NCBI GenBank assembly: GCA_027943335.1
Contig: BSBK01002054.1
Span: 260,501 to 324,500, forward strand
Origin: Chamaecyparis obtusa
Lineage: Eukaryota; Streptophyta; Pinopsida; Cupressales; Cupressaceae
Direction of reading: 5' to 3'
Length of the DNA stretch: 64,000 nucleotides
Shown: one piece after another, positions 1 to 12,053 of the stretch
Position numbering within the stretch: the first letter of the stretch is position 1
How the letters are laid out: every line of letters begins with the position of its first letter
Notes under the pieces: model-generated
Database searches by the model: none
Seen by the model: the letters and a program-made list of their open reading frames with translations, nothing else
Told to the model about the DNA's origin: nothing
Made by a program: the position numbers and the translations under genes

Positions 1-99
1 TGCATTGATAAAGAGTACCTTTGAAAAGGGTATCCAAATATGAAACCAATTTTTTCTGAATCCTTTGGGAAATACTCTCTGTTTGCCCTTTTGTGTTTC
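1..99 (+). other. Tat-like element interior, no recognisable coding
   Basis: Short non-coding stretch before the 21-bp array. No LTR end, PBS or Gag motif could be recognised, so it is assigned to the element only by position. Confidence 0.4.
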
Positions 100-321
100 T
101 CGGCGTCACTGAACCAAGCATAGGCATGACCAAAACTCCTATAGGCATGCACTGGTTTGTTTTTAGGTGGTCCTCTGTAGGTTCTTAGGTGACACTTTAC
201 TATTACTAAGTGGGTTTCCAATTCTTCTAGGCGTGTCTCAATTTTTTCTAAGCGTGACTTTAGGATGTCTACGCGGGTTTGAATAAGTCACAGCTGTGAC
301 TGAATCTCTGATAGGCGAGTG
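100..321 (+). repeat. Decayed 21-bp minisatellite (array A)
   Basis: A core of the form TAGGCRTGAC / TAAGCGTGAC / TACGCGGGTT recurs at 100, 121, 142, 164, 186, 207, 228, 249, 270, about 291 and 312, a nearly constant step of 21-22 bases. Individual units are strongly diverged, so the array is only obvious from its phase. It lies upstream of the pol region of the Tat-like element. The same core and period occur again at 8840-9190 near the 3' LTR. Confidence 0.75.
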
Positions 322-550
322 TGTTTTTTTGCACAAGCAACACTTATCTGACCAAGGTGTAAGGTTTTTTATTTTTAAAATTTTTAAGATCATATTTTTC
401 AAAATTTTCTTGTTTGAAAATAAAAAACAAATGCAGCACACACATCAATGTCTCTAAAAACAATCTAATGTGTATATTATTGAATTTTTTCACAAGTATA
501 GCACAAGAATAGATTCCAAATAGCCTACCTAAAGTCAAATTGTCTTGTAA

Positions 551-1270
551 ACATGGCTCTACAAGGTCCAAAGATATACACAAAAACACTATCCCAAAGT
601 ATATGATCAAATACTAAAATTAGAATCTCATAGTGATGAGGATTCTAATGAATGGGAATGGGAGACCTTATTAGATGAGTCATGCCAAGACAAGGGTATT
701 GATGTCATTCATACCTATGCTTCTACTAAAAATAAAGGACTAATGGAAAAATCACCTCTAAATCAAGCATCTAGTTCTAGTCAAGTGATTGAAAATGACT
801 TGCCAAGCATAGAAATTGAGATAAATCAATGCGTAGGTGAACCACACGTTCCTTCATGGAGACCTGCTATGGAAGAATCGAATGCTAGGTTTAATCCCCA
901 TGAGTTTTATCCAACAAAAACCATAGTGGAGTCTAGTAAGGAGAATTTTGATCCTTCTTCTTTAGAGCATTTAGAGGAATCCCATGTCTGAGATCTTCAA
1001 GATATAATGTATGAACCTTCCAACAATGAGATATACACTTTAAGCCCAATCAAGACAAACCCAAGTGTTGACCCTTTAACTCTCATTCGGCTGGATCTAA
1101 TTGAATGGGTTGCCATTGAACCTGATACCTTGCCAACTTTCTTGAACGACAATACATTGTCCCAATACCTTCACACGGTTGAACCTTCTTTTACCAAGGA
1201 CTATCAAGAAGAAATGATCAAAGGGAGCATTCAAACTCTTAATCTGAGAAAAAATGAAAAAAAAAAATAG
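551..1270 (+). pseudogene. Tat-like element polyprotein segment upstream of RT
   Basis: A single reading frame is open from 551, where a TAA at 548-550 precedes it, through a TGA at 989-991 to the A-run at about 1257-1266. It is acidic and Ser/Glu/Asn-rich, with no zinc knuckle or protease triad. After the TGA, the same frame continues (for example MYEPSNNEIYTLSP), so 743-991 and 1007-1270 are pieces of one frame. The frame changes at the poly-A run, where the following segment of pol begins. This fits the poorly conserved spacer between Gag-Pro and RT in Tat-type elements. Assignment rests on position and frame continuity rather than on a recognisable domain. Confidence 0.6.
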
Positions 1271-4200
1271 AAAAGGAAAAGGAAAAGGAAAAGAATCGAG
1301 TGTTGAAAACCACTTTGTGGCAACATTAGATCAAGAAAAAAACAAAGAAATAAAGGATGTTTCCAAAAGTGAAAACCCAACTAAGGCACCTATGGAAGGG
1401 AGTTTGGATGTTCTACCAAATCACTATGAAGAAAGGTCTCCAATTCTAATTGAGCCAACAGAAAAGATAAACATTGGAACAGAAACAGAGCCAAAGTTCA
1501 TCCACTTAGCATCATCCCTATCCAATGAAGAAAGAACAGAGTTCATTAAGTTCTTTAAGGAAAAGAAAGTTAACTTTGCATGGTCTTATGATGATATATT
1601 GGGGTTAGACCCAAATTTGATAATGCATCACCTCAATATAAAGGAAGGAGCTAAACCGGTAAAGCAAAAACTAAGGAAAATGCACCCTCATATAGCCTTC
1701 TTGTCAAAGTGGAACTAGAGAAGCTATTAAAGGTGGGGTTTATAAGAGCCATTGATTATGCACAATGGATCTCCAACATAGTGCTGGTATCAAAAGTAGA
1801 TAAGTCAATCATAATCTGCATAGACTTTAGGGACTTAAACTTGGCACGTCCTAAAGATGATTTCCCACTTCCAAGCATTGATGCTATTGTAGACTTGACA
1901 GCGGGACACTCCATGTTTTCACTAATGGATGGATTTAGTGGCTATAATCAGATCAAGATAGCACCCAAAGACCAAGATAAAATTGCTTGTACATGTGCAT
2001 GGGGTACATTTTGTTGGAATGCCATGCCTTTTGGCTTGAAAAATGCTGGAGTGACCTATCAAAGAGAAATGACTACAATATTCCATGATATGATGCATAA
2101 ATTCATGGAAGATTATGTGGATGACATACTAGCTAAGTCACATTCAAGAAAAGAACATCTACCTATTTTGGAAAAAAAATTTGAAAGGTTAGAGGAGTTC
2201 AAAGTAAGGCTTAACCCAAAGAAGTGTGCTTTTGGAGTTCAATCTGGTAAACTTCTAGGTTACATTGTATCTGCCAAAGGGATAGAGGTTGATCTAGCTA
2301 AAGTGAAGGCCATAATGGAAATGGAAGCACCTAAAACCATTAGTCAAATGAGATCCTTACAAGGAAGGATACAATCCATTAGGAGATTCATCTCTCAATT
2401 GGCAGAAAAATGCCATAATTTCACCCAACTTTTTCATAAAGATACAATCTTCAAGTGGGATGAAAAATGTGAAGAGGCTTTCAATTTACTAAAGAAATAC
2501 CTCATGAATCCACCAATATTTATGCCACCTATCAGAGGCAAGCCCTTAATTTTGTACATTTCAGCAACAGAGAATTCATTGGGGGCACTTCTAGCACAAG
2601 AGGATGAGAATGGAAAAGAGAAAGTAAACTACTACATTAGTAGAACCTTAGTCAAATATGAGCTAAACTATACCTTCATGGAAAGGGCACTCTTGGCTGT
2701 AGTTTTTTCTTCCCAAAAATTACGCCATTATATGCTAGCCCACAAGATAAGACTCATTGCTAAAATTGACCCTTTGAAGTATATATTAAGCAAAACAGCA
2801 TTAAATGGAAGATTAGCAAAGTGGGTGATGATCCTAAGAGAATTTGATATAGAATATGTTGACAAAAAAGAAATTAAAGGAAAATTCATTGCAGACCAAT
2901 TAGCAGAGGCACCACTTAATGATGATCATCCTATACAAGTTGAATTCCCAGATGTAGAAATTGTGAATGTTGAGGCAAAAACATGGCAGCTCTATTTTGA
3001 TGGTTCCTACACTCACCATGGGTCAGGAGCAGGCATACTACTAATCACACCTCAAGGATCCACTATCCCTAAGTCATACAAATTTCTATTTCCATGTACA
3101 AACAATATAGTAGAATATGAAGCCTTGGTTATTGGAATCAAGTTGGCATTAGAGTGGAAAGTGACAAAATTAAAGGTATATGGAGATTCACAATTAGTCA
3201 TAAATCAATTCAATGAAGAATATCAGACTAAAGATGACAAATTGGTATCTTACAAAACCATGGTGGATAATCTCAAGAAGTATTTCATAATCATCAAATT
3301 TGAACAAGTGCCAAGAGAAAAGAACAAGGCAGCAAATGCCATGGCAACCTTAGCATCACTTTTGCAGATCCCTGATCAGAGTGATAGATACGAGTTCTTG
3401 GTAGAAGAAGTGATTCAACCTGTGTATGACCCAACCCATCCTTATACCATTTGTCTACTTACTACAACCAACTCACCTTGGTATGGACCCATTTACACCT
3501 ATTTGAAAGACCAAACCCTTCCTATCAATCAAACTAGAAACCAAAAGAAAAGTTTCATTAGACAAGCCGCCAAATACACTATAATTGTTGAAACATTGTA
3601 TTGGAAAAGTCTTGATGGAATGCTCCTTAGGTGTTTAGAAGAGGAAGAATCAAAATTAGCCTTACAAGAAATTCATGAAGGAATTTGTGGATCACACTCA
3701 AATGGATTATCTTCAGCTAAGAAACTTCTTAGGATAGGATATTTTTGGCCTACCATGGAAAAAGATTCTTGTAACTTTGCAAAAACTTGTAGGTGTCAAT
3801 TTCATGGAAATTTGATTCATGCACCAGCACAAGAACTTCATCCAATGACCACACCTTGGCCATTCTATTAGTGGGGTCTAGATCTAATAGGAATGATTCA
3901 TCCACCATCTTTGAATGGGCATCAATTCATCATAACGCCCACAGAATACTTTACTAAGTGGGTGGAAGTTATACCCTTATCAACTTCAACAAGCAAACAG
4001 ATATCCTTGTTTATCCTAAATCATATAATTTGTAGATATGGCATACCTCATGCCATTATAACAGATAATGCAAGGCATTTCAAGAACAAAGACATAACAG
4101 AATTGTGCACCAAATTTCACATGATACATCATTCATCTTCAATCTATTACCCTCAAGGTAATGGACAAGCCGAAGCAACAAACAAAAACATATTGAAAAC

Positions 4201-4735
4201 CTTGAAGATAACAGTGGATAATTCTGGTAGAGATTGGCATATCAAGATAAACCCGACCTTGTGGGCTTATAGGACAAGCATAAGGATGCCAATAGGGGCT
4301 ACATCCTTCTCCTTAGTCTTTGGAACAGAAGCAGTTTTACCTTTAGAGGTAGAACTTCCATCCTTAAGGATATCTATGCATGGATTGATAAATGAGGAAT
4401 ACTATAGGGTGTTGAGGCTACAAGAACTAGAACTCTTGGATGAAAAATAGAAAGAAGCCTTTGATCACTTAAAGGTGTACCAGAATAGAATGTCAAGATC
4501 TTACAATAAACACATCAAGCCAAGGACATTCCAAATAGGTGACCTAGTGTTGCATGAAAATCCTAAGAACCAAGAAGAAAGAGAGAAAAAAGGAAAGTGG
4601 GAAGCAAACTGGTTAGGACCATTTCTCATTGTTGAAGATTTTGGGACCGGCACATACAAGTTATCAGATTGTGATGGTGAAGAGCTTCAAGAGCCCATAA
4701 ATATCATACATCTTAAGAGGTTCTATACCTAGGAT
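1254..4735 (+). pseudogene. pol: Tat-like pol: RT, RNase H, extra RNase H, integrase (broken)
   Basis: Reverse-transcribes and integrates the element. The N-terminal part (1254-1718) has the family block ending MHPHIAF. A one-base frameshift near 1700 leads to the main frame at 1709. In that frame, RT motifs include FSLMDGFSGYNQI, MPFGLKNA and the catalytic YVDD at residues 136-139. A Ty3-type RNase H follows (ALLAVVFSSQKLRHYM). Next comes the second RNase H with D in YFDGS, E in VEYEAL and D in GDSQL. The integrase zinc region reads CRCQFHG, where the usual CxxC is CxC, so a codon seems lost. TAG at 3869-3871 splits the motif before WGLDLIG. The core then continues with ITDNARHF and GNGQAEA, so D-D-E is present. 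A second TAG at 4448-4450 precedes the C-terminal part ending about 4732. Original coding capacity is lost through one frameshift at 1257-1266, one near 1700 and two stops. Confidence 0.9.
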
Positions 4736-4940
4736 AGATGAAAAGAGTATAAAGAGTATCAGATGGAAAGCATCATATTTATTATACATAATTCAAAAGA
4801 GATCTTAAAAACATCAAAAACATTGGAAAAGTTGAAAATATCAAAAACATTTGAAAAGCACAAAAGATCAAAAATAATGGAAAATTGAGCATGAAGAAAG
4901 GAAAAACATTCAAATATGATCTGCAAAAGGATGTTGTCTT

Positions 4941-5157
4941 GGTGAAAACCTAGCAAATAGGCACCTTGATAATATGAGAAGAAAAAAATTGAAAAAAGAG
5001 AAAAATACAAAAAAATTGAAAAAGAAGAAAAGCGCCTTGGTGAAAACCTAGCAAATAGGCACCTTGGTAGCAAAAAAAAAGAGAAAAGCTTTAAAAATAG
5101 AAAGGAAAAGAGAGAGCTTGATCCATTCAATCGGTGAAAACCTAGTAAATAGGCACC
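4941..5157 (+). repeat. Three copies of a 25-base stem-loop motif in the Tat-like 3' region
   Basis: Near-identical 25-base units lie at 4941-4965, 5039-5063 and 5133-5157 (steps 98 and 94), each preceded by purine-rich GAAAAAG-type sequence. Each unit can fold: outer GGTG pairs with CACC, then an A4 bulge, then CCTA pairs with TAGG around a five-base loop. The only difference in the unit of copy 3 is in the loop (GTAAA instead of GCAAA), leaving the stem intact. It sits 200-430 bases after the pol stop. Confidence 0.75.
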
Positions 5158-5181
5158 ATTGAAAGTCCAAGTCAGTTGCAT

Positions 5182-6719
5182 ACTTAGAAGGTTACCTTGT
5201 TAATATTGCATTCACCAGCATTTGTATTTATTGCATAATAAACCCCCATAGTTGCATTTGCAAGCACCTTAAGATTTTGGTCACCTAATCAAAAAATTAT
5301 CCTACATCCCATAAATGAAATCAATATCAAACTGGGAGAAATCTACTCTCAAGGAGAAAGGATTCATCAACAAGCTTTATTCAATCAGAGAATCAATTCA
5401 TCACACTCGAAAGAGGAACACTTAATCAAATCTACATCCCAATCCAATCTGAGCCAAAAATGAAAATTTGATCCACGAACTTAAATGACCTTATCTTTAT
5501 TAGGATTAAAAGTATGAAATGGATGGAACTACATTTGAAGTATGGATTTGAAAAACATGGCCAAATTTGTCTAAGTGTTGATTCAATTGATGAAATCATT
5601 TCTTTCTAGTGAATCGATGAAAGTTTTAGACTAGACAAGCTATGATGAAAGGATGATATTTTCTTGATTTTTGAATGACTATCTTGATATTTTCATGTAT
5701 TATTTTTCTAAGCATGTGATCATCAAAGAATCATTGAGGACTTGTACATAGGATAAAATGGAGATTTCTACTTGTTTACACAAACAGATACATTGGATAT
5801 TTTGATCTTCAATATCATAATACCAACATCCACTTGTAACATAGAATCTGACAAAATCAGTATTCGCACTCTCATGATTGGCTTCAATCAGTGATAGTCA
5901 TACCAAAGAGACTGATGGGAAAGAAATGAAAAAGTAAAAAGTATTCATATCATCATAGTTGAACTAGTGATGATTGTACTTAAGAACGGGATCCAAAAAT
6001 GCTCAATGATGAAAATAAGCTCTAAATCTTGAATAATGATAGTTTAGCTGCATACATGTTAGATTAAGTGCATTGTATATTTTTCTTTTCTTTTCTTAGC
6101 TTAAATTGCAAGAGGGGAAAAGTGAAAGGGGAGGGTTCAATTTAAACATCATGATTTCAAGATCTAAAACAATGAAAATGAGATTATCTTTTGCATACAT
6201 GCATATCATTAATCATTAGTCATTATACATAAATATCTAGAAAGGAAAAGTAAAAAGAATCATAACTCATACATCATTTGCATACATGTAGTTACAGATA
6301 GAATTGCATACATTAGAAAATACAAAAACATAGGATCATCCATATTCATATGATCATAAAATAATTTGCATCCATACATTGAAAAATAGAAAACATCTCA
6401 TAATATTCATACATCAAAGCATCCATCTATCTATATCATAAAAATAAGACACATTGCATCCATAGCATAATTAAAGGTAAATACATCATAAAACATCATA
6501 TAGCTGCATATAAAGATAATCTCATAAATCAACTCATCAATAGAGATGAAGAAATAGATCATCATATATCATCAAAAGATGTGTCTCAAAGGATCCAGTA
6601 CATCAAAGTATATCCAGATACAATATCATGAAGGTGGTACATCAAAAGATCTGATCAATCAAGAAATAGGAAATGTGCAACAGAGAACAACAATGATAAT
6701 CTATCATGAATCAATCATG
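5182..6719 (+). other. Non-coding 3' spacer of the Tat-like element
   Basis: AT-rich sequence between the pol 3' end and the antisense pseudogene. The part from about 6220 is rich in CATACAT/ATCATA words. I see no reading frame with family similarity, RNA gene or LTR boundary. Confidence 0.5.
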
Positions 6720-8480
6720 ATCCTGTAGCACCAAAACTACCCGGATCTCTATCATCCTGTGGAGGAGGAGCCTAAGAAGTGCTCACTCCACTCGGTCTCT
6801 GAACAATCACTGCTGAAAGAAACTACTACAACAAGGTAGCAACCTGATCTAAATGCCCCACAACAGTAGATATCTTTGTCCTCATAGACCACATATCTTG
6901 GGCTAAAGCATCAATAGTGGGAGCATCCTATGGACCCTGTCCCTGATCCTATGGCTACTGGGCTGGTTGCAGAATCTACTGTGCTGGAACCTGTGGTGCC
7001 TGAACCTACTGAGTTTCATCATCCTGATGTGCCAGGGAAACTCTCTATAACTACACTAAAGGATCTAAACCCCTAGGAACCTGCCTAGCATCATCAACAT
7101 GAGCCTATCTTTGGGCTCTCTACTGTAAATGAGCTATATCCTGTCTAGCAGCTCTAGGAGGAACTGCCTGGCCCGCATCAGCCTATATATCTCTGGTTGT
7201 ACCCTGATCATGTCCATCCCTCACTCATCCTCTACCCACGATAATGGGAGGATCTCTACATCCTCTACATCTCTGATGTCTACCTCCACTACCACTACGC
7301 CCATCATCACCACCACCACCACCACCACCATGTCGTGCTGGAATAGGCTCAGCTAAATCTGTGAAATGAATAAACCTATTCCAAGCCCACCAGTCTACAT
7401 ACTCATGAGACATCCCAGCATCAGCCATACCTGGTAACATCTCCCATCTACAAAAATCCATACCAGTAATCTGACCCACGACAAATTGAAAATCAATACA
7501 AGGGCCCCACATACATCTCTCAATTTGTACCCGTGCATACAAAGCATTTCCCTGAGGCATGTCCTGAATCCTACCATATTGTCTAGAAACTTGACCAAAA
7601 CAAAACCTCTCAATAACAATATCAGACTAGCCAATCATCCAATGAGGAGAAAACATATACAGCAACTCATCATCATCCTCCCACCAACCCTCACAACCTA
7701 GGTACGGATGCCATATCACCTGATCAAGATCATCTATCTATTGTCTCCAAAAATCCAAATGACCTAAATGATGCTGAATCACCATACCAATATACAAGTA
7801 GGCATAAGGAAATCCATGTGGCCATCTCCTATCAGAAATAGGCTTGGTAATAGGAAGATGCTCCCAAATCCATAACTGAAGGACGATAGCACCAGCAGAT
7901 AAAGAAGAACTCTCTCTATACATCACCTCATGAAGATCTTGATATAGTTGTGCTAGTACACAAGAACCCCAATCAAAATGTTAAGGCTATGCTAGTAAAT
8001 CCTCTAGAATCCTACCCCAACCAATGGAAAAACCATGACCTCATCGGTCAGGAAGGAGTAGACCACCAATCAATGCACCCAAAACTGCAGGCAATGTAGG
8101 AAAGGAGGCAAATTGTGGCCATGTGATAGTATCATCATCAATCAGATTGTCCCTGAATACTTTTTGGTAGACAGTAGAATCATAAATAGAATCATAGTAA
8201 ACAATCTCTCCATGACAAGGAATCTGAAGAAAATGATACATGTCCTCAGGCGTGATCATCATCTCACCATGAGGAAGATGGAAAGTGTTGTGATCAGAGT
8301 GCCAATGCTCTGCCATAGCTATCAGTAGTCCACGGTTCAATTGGAATTGAGGAATATCAAGAAGGAAACCTAAACCATAAGTCTCAATGACATGTAGCTC
8401 AGCGTCAGTCAGTGCCTGTCCAAGATCAATCACCCAGGATGCAACTGATCGGATATATAAAACATCAAGGTGAGCCTGTT
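6720..8480 (-). pseudogene. Plant mobile domain (PMD) protein pseudogene, antisense inside the Tat-like element
   Basis: Minus-strand frame with stops but little or no frameshifting: segments starting at 8433, 7926 and 7560 are in the same phase. Seen motifs typical of the plant-mobile-domain/aminotransferase-like family: a W-rich body with ETYGLGFLLDIP, FHLPHGEMMITPEDMYHFL, LQLWIWEHLPI, and YVDWWAWNRFIHF. A Gly run (7 residues) follows, then a Gln-rich tail ending about 6720. Stops are TGA at 8041-8043, TAG and TAA near 7980, TAG at 7738-7740 and several in the tail, many at places where CAG (Gln) would fit. Extra antisense ORFs of this domain between pol and the 3' LTR are known from Tat/Ogre-group elements. 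The molecular role of PMD proteins of transposons is not established. The position and strand argue that the frame belonged to the element rather than to a host gene. Confidence 0.8.
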
Positions 8481-8839
8481 TGGCACGAAAACAAAAGAAT
8501 CATATCAGCATAGTATATCAAGGAACATCTAAAGTCAATCAAGTTATTTTAAAAATTCATTTGCCCAATCATGAGCATATCAACACTCCTAACTCTATAT
8601 CATGAGAAAGGAAAATCATTGTTTTATTTCTCTAGATCTTGAGAATAAAATATTAAAACCATCAACCTATCATAAAAGATTGACAATTAAAATTCATTGG
8701 TATTACTATATGGATATCCTAATCTATTATTTTGGACAAATATAACTTACCTAATCAAATGATGCAAATTGATCATTTTGACGTATTAAATTTTCACAAA
8801 AAAAGTCAAGTACAAAAGAACATTTTGAGAAAAATACCG

Positions 8840-9190
8840 TAGGCATGATTTTAATCATCGCAGGCGACATTTTTCTTAAGCGACACAAAAATATTGACAG
8901 GCAACATTACATTTCTCTTAGGTGACAGAATAATCATTGGCGACACTAAAATAGCCTAAGCGACATCTAATTCCTGATAAGCGACATCAAAAAGAGAGGG
9001 TTTCACAGGCGGTAAAATACATGGAATTTGGGTTTTTTTTAACCTAGTCTACGCGTGAGTATTTCATACACAAGCAACAACAGAAAATTGATAAGAGATA
9101 GTAAAATGATCATACGCGACATTAAAAACCGTGGATGCGACATTTAAAAGTCCTACGCGACATTGAAATTATCCTATACGTGAATGAAAT
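8840..9190 (+). repeat. Decayed 21-bp minisatellite (array B)
   Basis: The core TAAGCGACAT / TACGCGACAT appears at 8840, 8861, 8877, 8898, 8919, 8937, 8957, 8978, 9006, 9050, about 9070, 9092, 9113, 9134, 9154 and about 9175. Nearly all steps are 20-22 bases or a multiple. Spacers are A/T-rich and variable. It lies 0.8 kb before the 3' LTR, in the region where Tat/Ogre elements are known to carry hypervariable tandem repeats. Array A at 100-321 shares core and period. Confidence 0.8.
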
Positions 9191-9980
9191 ATTTCAAAGA
9201 AGTGTTTAAAATGGGAAATGCAATAAATGCTAATTAAAGAGCAATAAATGCAATACCAAGGTTTGAAAAGTACTTATTGGAGCTCCATAATTAGGCGGTC
9301 TCACGTATCTATGACCTCACTCGAATCGATGCTCTCGAATAGGCATAACCATCTCGACATCTAAGCAGAACCAGAGAAAAATCACAGAAGTCAAAAGTGA
9401 AAATGAATAGTAAATCTAGGTTTTTCAACCTATTTAAGCTATTTCTGACCTAATTTTGAGGAGAAAATTGACCTTGACCTATATTAACCTATTGCATTAA
9501 CTGAGGCATATCATAAGGTATTTTTTAGAAATGAAAACATATCAATCAATCAATCATTTCAATCTATCTATCGAGAAATGACTATATGTTTCATTTATGA
9601 GGGGGCATACCATCAGATAATCATATCAACATCATTAGTAACATCAACGGAAATGAGAGATCGATCATCAAATCAAATCAAAAGCTATTATCAGAAAAAA
9701 AAAATTGTAATCAAACGAAAGGGGCATTATATTAATCATCAAATCAAACATCATATCAAGATCAATCAGCAAATAAATCATCATATCAACAATGATCATC
9801 AGAGAACCATATCAATCAAGAGTTTCATATCAATCATACTGACATCAATTCCATATCAAGAATTAAAGGATCAACCATCGAAAGACCATCAAATGACATC
9901 AAAAATTGACTATCAATGAATCAGGACCTATCAATCAAGCAAGATCAGAGTATTCTTTGAATTGACATGCTTTGCACGTC
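9191..9980 (+). other. Non-coding 3' end of the Tat-like internal region
   Basis: No conserved reading frame. From about 9540 to 9950 the sequence is dominated by ATCAAT/CATATCAA words, a simple-sequence-like stretch, which also creates the open frame at 9578-9919 without any family motif. Confidence 0.5.
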
Positions 9981-9998
9981 AACTCAAAGAGGGGCATT
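9981..9998 (+). promoter_or_regulatory. Polypurine tract of the Tat-like element
   Basis: AACTCAAAGAGGGGCATT immediately precedes the LTR start at 9999. The purine block AAAGAGGGG is the expected primer for plus-strand DNA synthesis. Confidence 0.75.
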
Positions 9999-10965
9999 TG
10001 TAATCACCTAAAAATGGACAAAGACAATTTAACGATAATTCAAAGCAAATTAAGTGAAATCAAAGAAAATCAAGGAAATAATTGAATCAATTGAATCACA
10101 ACGCACAATTAGCCAATCAAAATTAAAATCAAGTCTTAATTCAATATCAATCAAAATTGAGAGCATTTTAATCAAGTGCAATCAAATCAAAATACAATTA
10201 ATTCAATTAATTTTATAGTCTTGGATTAAATTAAATTCAACCCATTCAAGGGGTACATGGCTAAAATAAATCAATTAAATCAATTAATAAAAATCAATTA
10301 ATCTCAACAAACCAAAAGGAGAGGAAAATCAATCAACCAATGAGATTAAAGGAAAGGCATTCACATGGATCAAGCCAAATTGAATCTCAATCATTCAAAG
10401 AGAGAGAGAATCTTAGCCATCCATCTTGTCTACTTGTCCCAAGCTTTGAGGACACAAACTTTTCTTTGTCTTCAAAGGGTGGAACCAAAGACTTAACCCC
10501 AACTCAACCATGATCAAACACAACTACACCCCCTCACATTGGGAAAATCTATAAAAGGAAGGCTAAAATCCTTCATAATTCATCAACCATCTATCTGAGA
10601 ATTGCATCAAACCTTTTGCAATTTGAGTTTAGAAGAGCATTTAAGAGCATTTTAGCATTTATATTGATAATTGTTAGCTTTAGCATTGTTTATTTCAATC
10701 AATTCTCATTCTAGAACTGTCATTAGTGAGAGCTTGCTGAGAGCTTACTTCATTAACATTCTAGTTAGAGAGCCATAGGATACTAAATTAGTCATTGATA
10801 TTAGCTAATAGTTGCTCAATTGTGGTTGTAATTTAGTTACTATTTCATTTATTGTTGATGATTAACATTAATTCTATGAAGATACATTTATTTGTATACA
10901 ATGATTTTAGCAAATAATGCTAGAAAGGGGCTAATAGTCTAGATGACCATTTTTAGATGATTACA
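9999..10965 (+). repeat. 3' LTR of the Tat-like element
   Basis: 967 bases beginning TGTAATCACC and ending GATTACA. The two ends are a perfect 7-base inverted repeat, the LTR starts directly after the polypurine tract, and X-like sequence resumes right after it. A TATA box is at 10550-10558. No second copy is in the window, so age cannot be estimated from LTR divergence. Confidence 0.85.
10550..10558 (+). promoter_or_regulatory. LTR TATA box
   Basis: TATAAAAGG in the middle of the LTR, the usual U3 position for the RNA polymerase II promoter of the element. Confidence 0.6.
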
Positions 10966-12053
10966 CTAGATAATATGACACTTGCCCTTGCTATGGAAAT
11001 GGGATGTAATTCAACACATGGAAAAGTGAGGCAACCTACAGAACATTACCATTTTCGTCATTACCAAAGATGACCCATTTAGAGAGACAAAATGGAGGCC
11101 TAGGAAAGTGGAAATGGTAGAAATAGGGCCCCTAACCCATGTACTAGACTTGGGGAACTAAAATCCAACCTTAACTACACCCTGGAACTCCACATAACCC
11201 CTCAAAAACCCTAGTTAAACTTGCATCCGAAAATGGAATATTGATAACATAAATCTTGGTTCCCTAAATGACCATCCTAGCCTAGGGATACACAAGACCA
11301 ATCTAAGGAAAGGGTGGGGTCCATATTCCACTCAAGCATGCCATCTCATCACAGTAATGTCAAGTGACACCTCATAGAATTACACATCACATAATACACT
11401 TGGCATGCTTAGTGGACAAATTACATTTACATTTTCACAAAATGAATTTTACTTCTAATAATGCATTTACAAACATTAACAACCACACACACACATGCAT
11501 CACATTTATGAATAAAAATTACATTACAATGAGGTCATTCTCTTCTTAGAGCTGACCTTGGTTTCAAACTGATTGCACTTAGATCCATCCTTGTTTCCCT
11601 ACATTTACACCATGGTCTTATTCCTGCACACTTGATTCTGATGTCAGTATCGCATAAATCCAATGCATATATAATCATATTGAACATGAAATGGGTAAAA
11701 TAATAGCATCTATACTCAATACATAAAGAAACTGCATATCATGAATCATAAACATATTCCTAAGTTAACCATTGAACCATTGCACTATTAGCATACAATA
11801 TTCTATAAGATAACGTAACAAATGCAGAATTCAGAATGCATATATCATAAGGTAAGCATGAAACCATTACAAGAATTTAAAGAGTATGACTAATATCATC
11901 AGCATATAAATCTATTATAACCATCTCATAAGATCTAATGATAGAAAAATCATAATCCAAAATAGGTCTAGTGTCTCTAAACAATGTATCAACAAGGTAA
12001 GCCAAAAGTCAAAACAACTATTGAACTAGGATGGGTCAGGGTAGGACCTCATA
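10966..12053 (+). mobile_element. X1: 3' part of an X LTR-like unit
   Basis: Aligns along its length with 20080-21272 (for example the shared blocks around GAAATGGGATG, CCAAAGATG, CAAGTGACACCTCA and GCATATATAATCATAT). It ends in ACCTCATA where X2 ends ACCTCACA, directly followed by chromovirus LTR sequence (GATTTGAAG). The 5' part is missing because the Tat-like element inserted into it. No coding sequence. Confidence 0.75.

Larger units (their letters stand above)
1..10965 (+). mobile_element. Ty3/gypsy Tat-like LTR retrotransposon, 5' part outside window
   Basis: Seen: a decayed pol in the order RT, RNase H, second RNase H (with its own D-E-D), integrase; a long 3' region containing an antisense plant-mobile-domain reading frame; a purine tract; and an LTR with TGTAATC/GATTACA ends. 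An additional RNase H and extra antisense ORFs between pol and 3' LTR are known for the plant Tat/Ogre group, which is why I place it there. No 5' LTR, PBS or canonical Gag is visible, so the element starts upstream of base 1. Its 3' end abuts sequence homologous to X2 at about 20080, meaning it inserted into an X unit; the bases just after it, CTAGA, would be one half of the target duplication. Non-functional. Confidence 0.85.

Noticed and set aside
4759..5181. 140-codon minus-strand frame with repeated LLGFH motif
   Set aside because: The repeated peptide is the antisense reading of the three stem-loop repeats; Phe/Ser/Leu-rich antisense of purine-rich DNA.
7129..7356. Plus-strand Ser/Thr-rich frame with a poly-Thr run
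   Set aside because: It is the antisense of the Gly run in the plant-mobile-domain pseudogene.
100..9190. CRISPR-like arrays (regular 21-bp spacing)
   Set aside because: Units are diverged tandem repeats without constant repeats separated by unique spacers, and the context is a plant retrotransposon.
10966..12053. X1 as part of the Tat-like LTR
   Set aside because: The perfect TGTAATC/GATTACA ends close the LTR at 10965, and the following sequence matches X2, which has no Tat-like LTR nearby.
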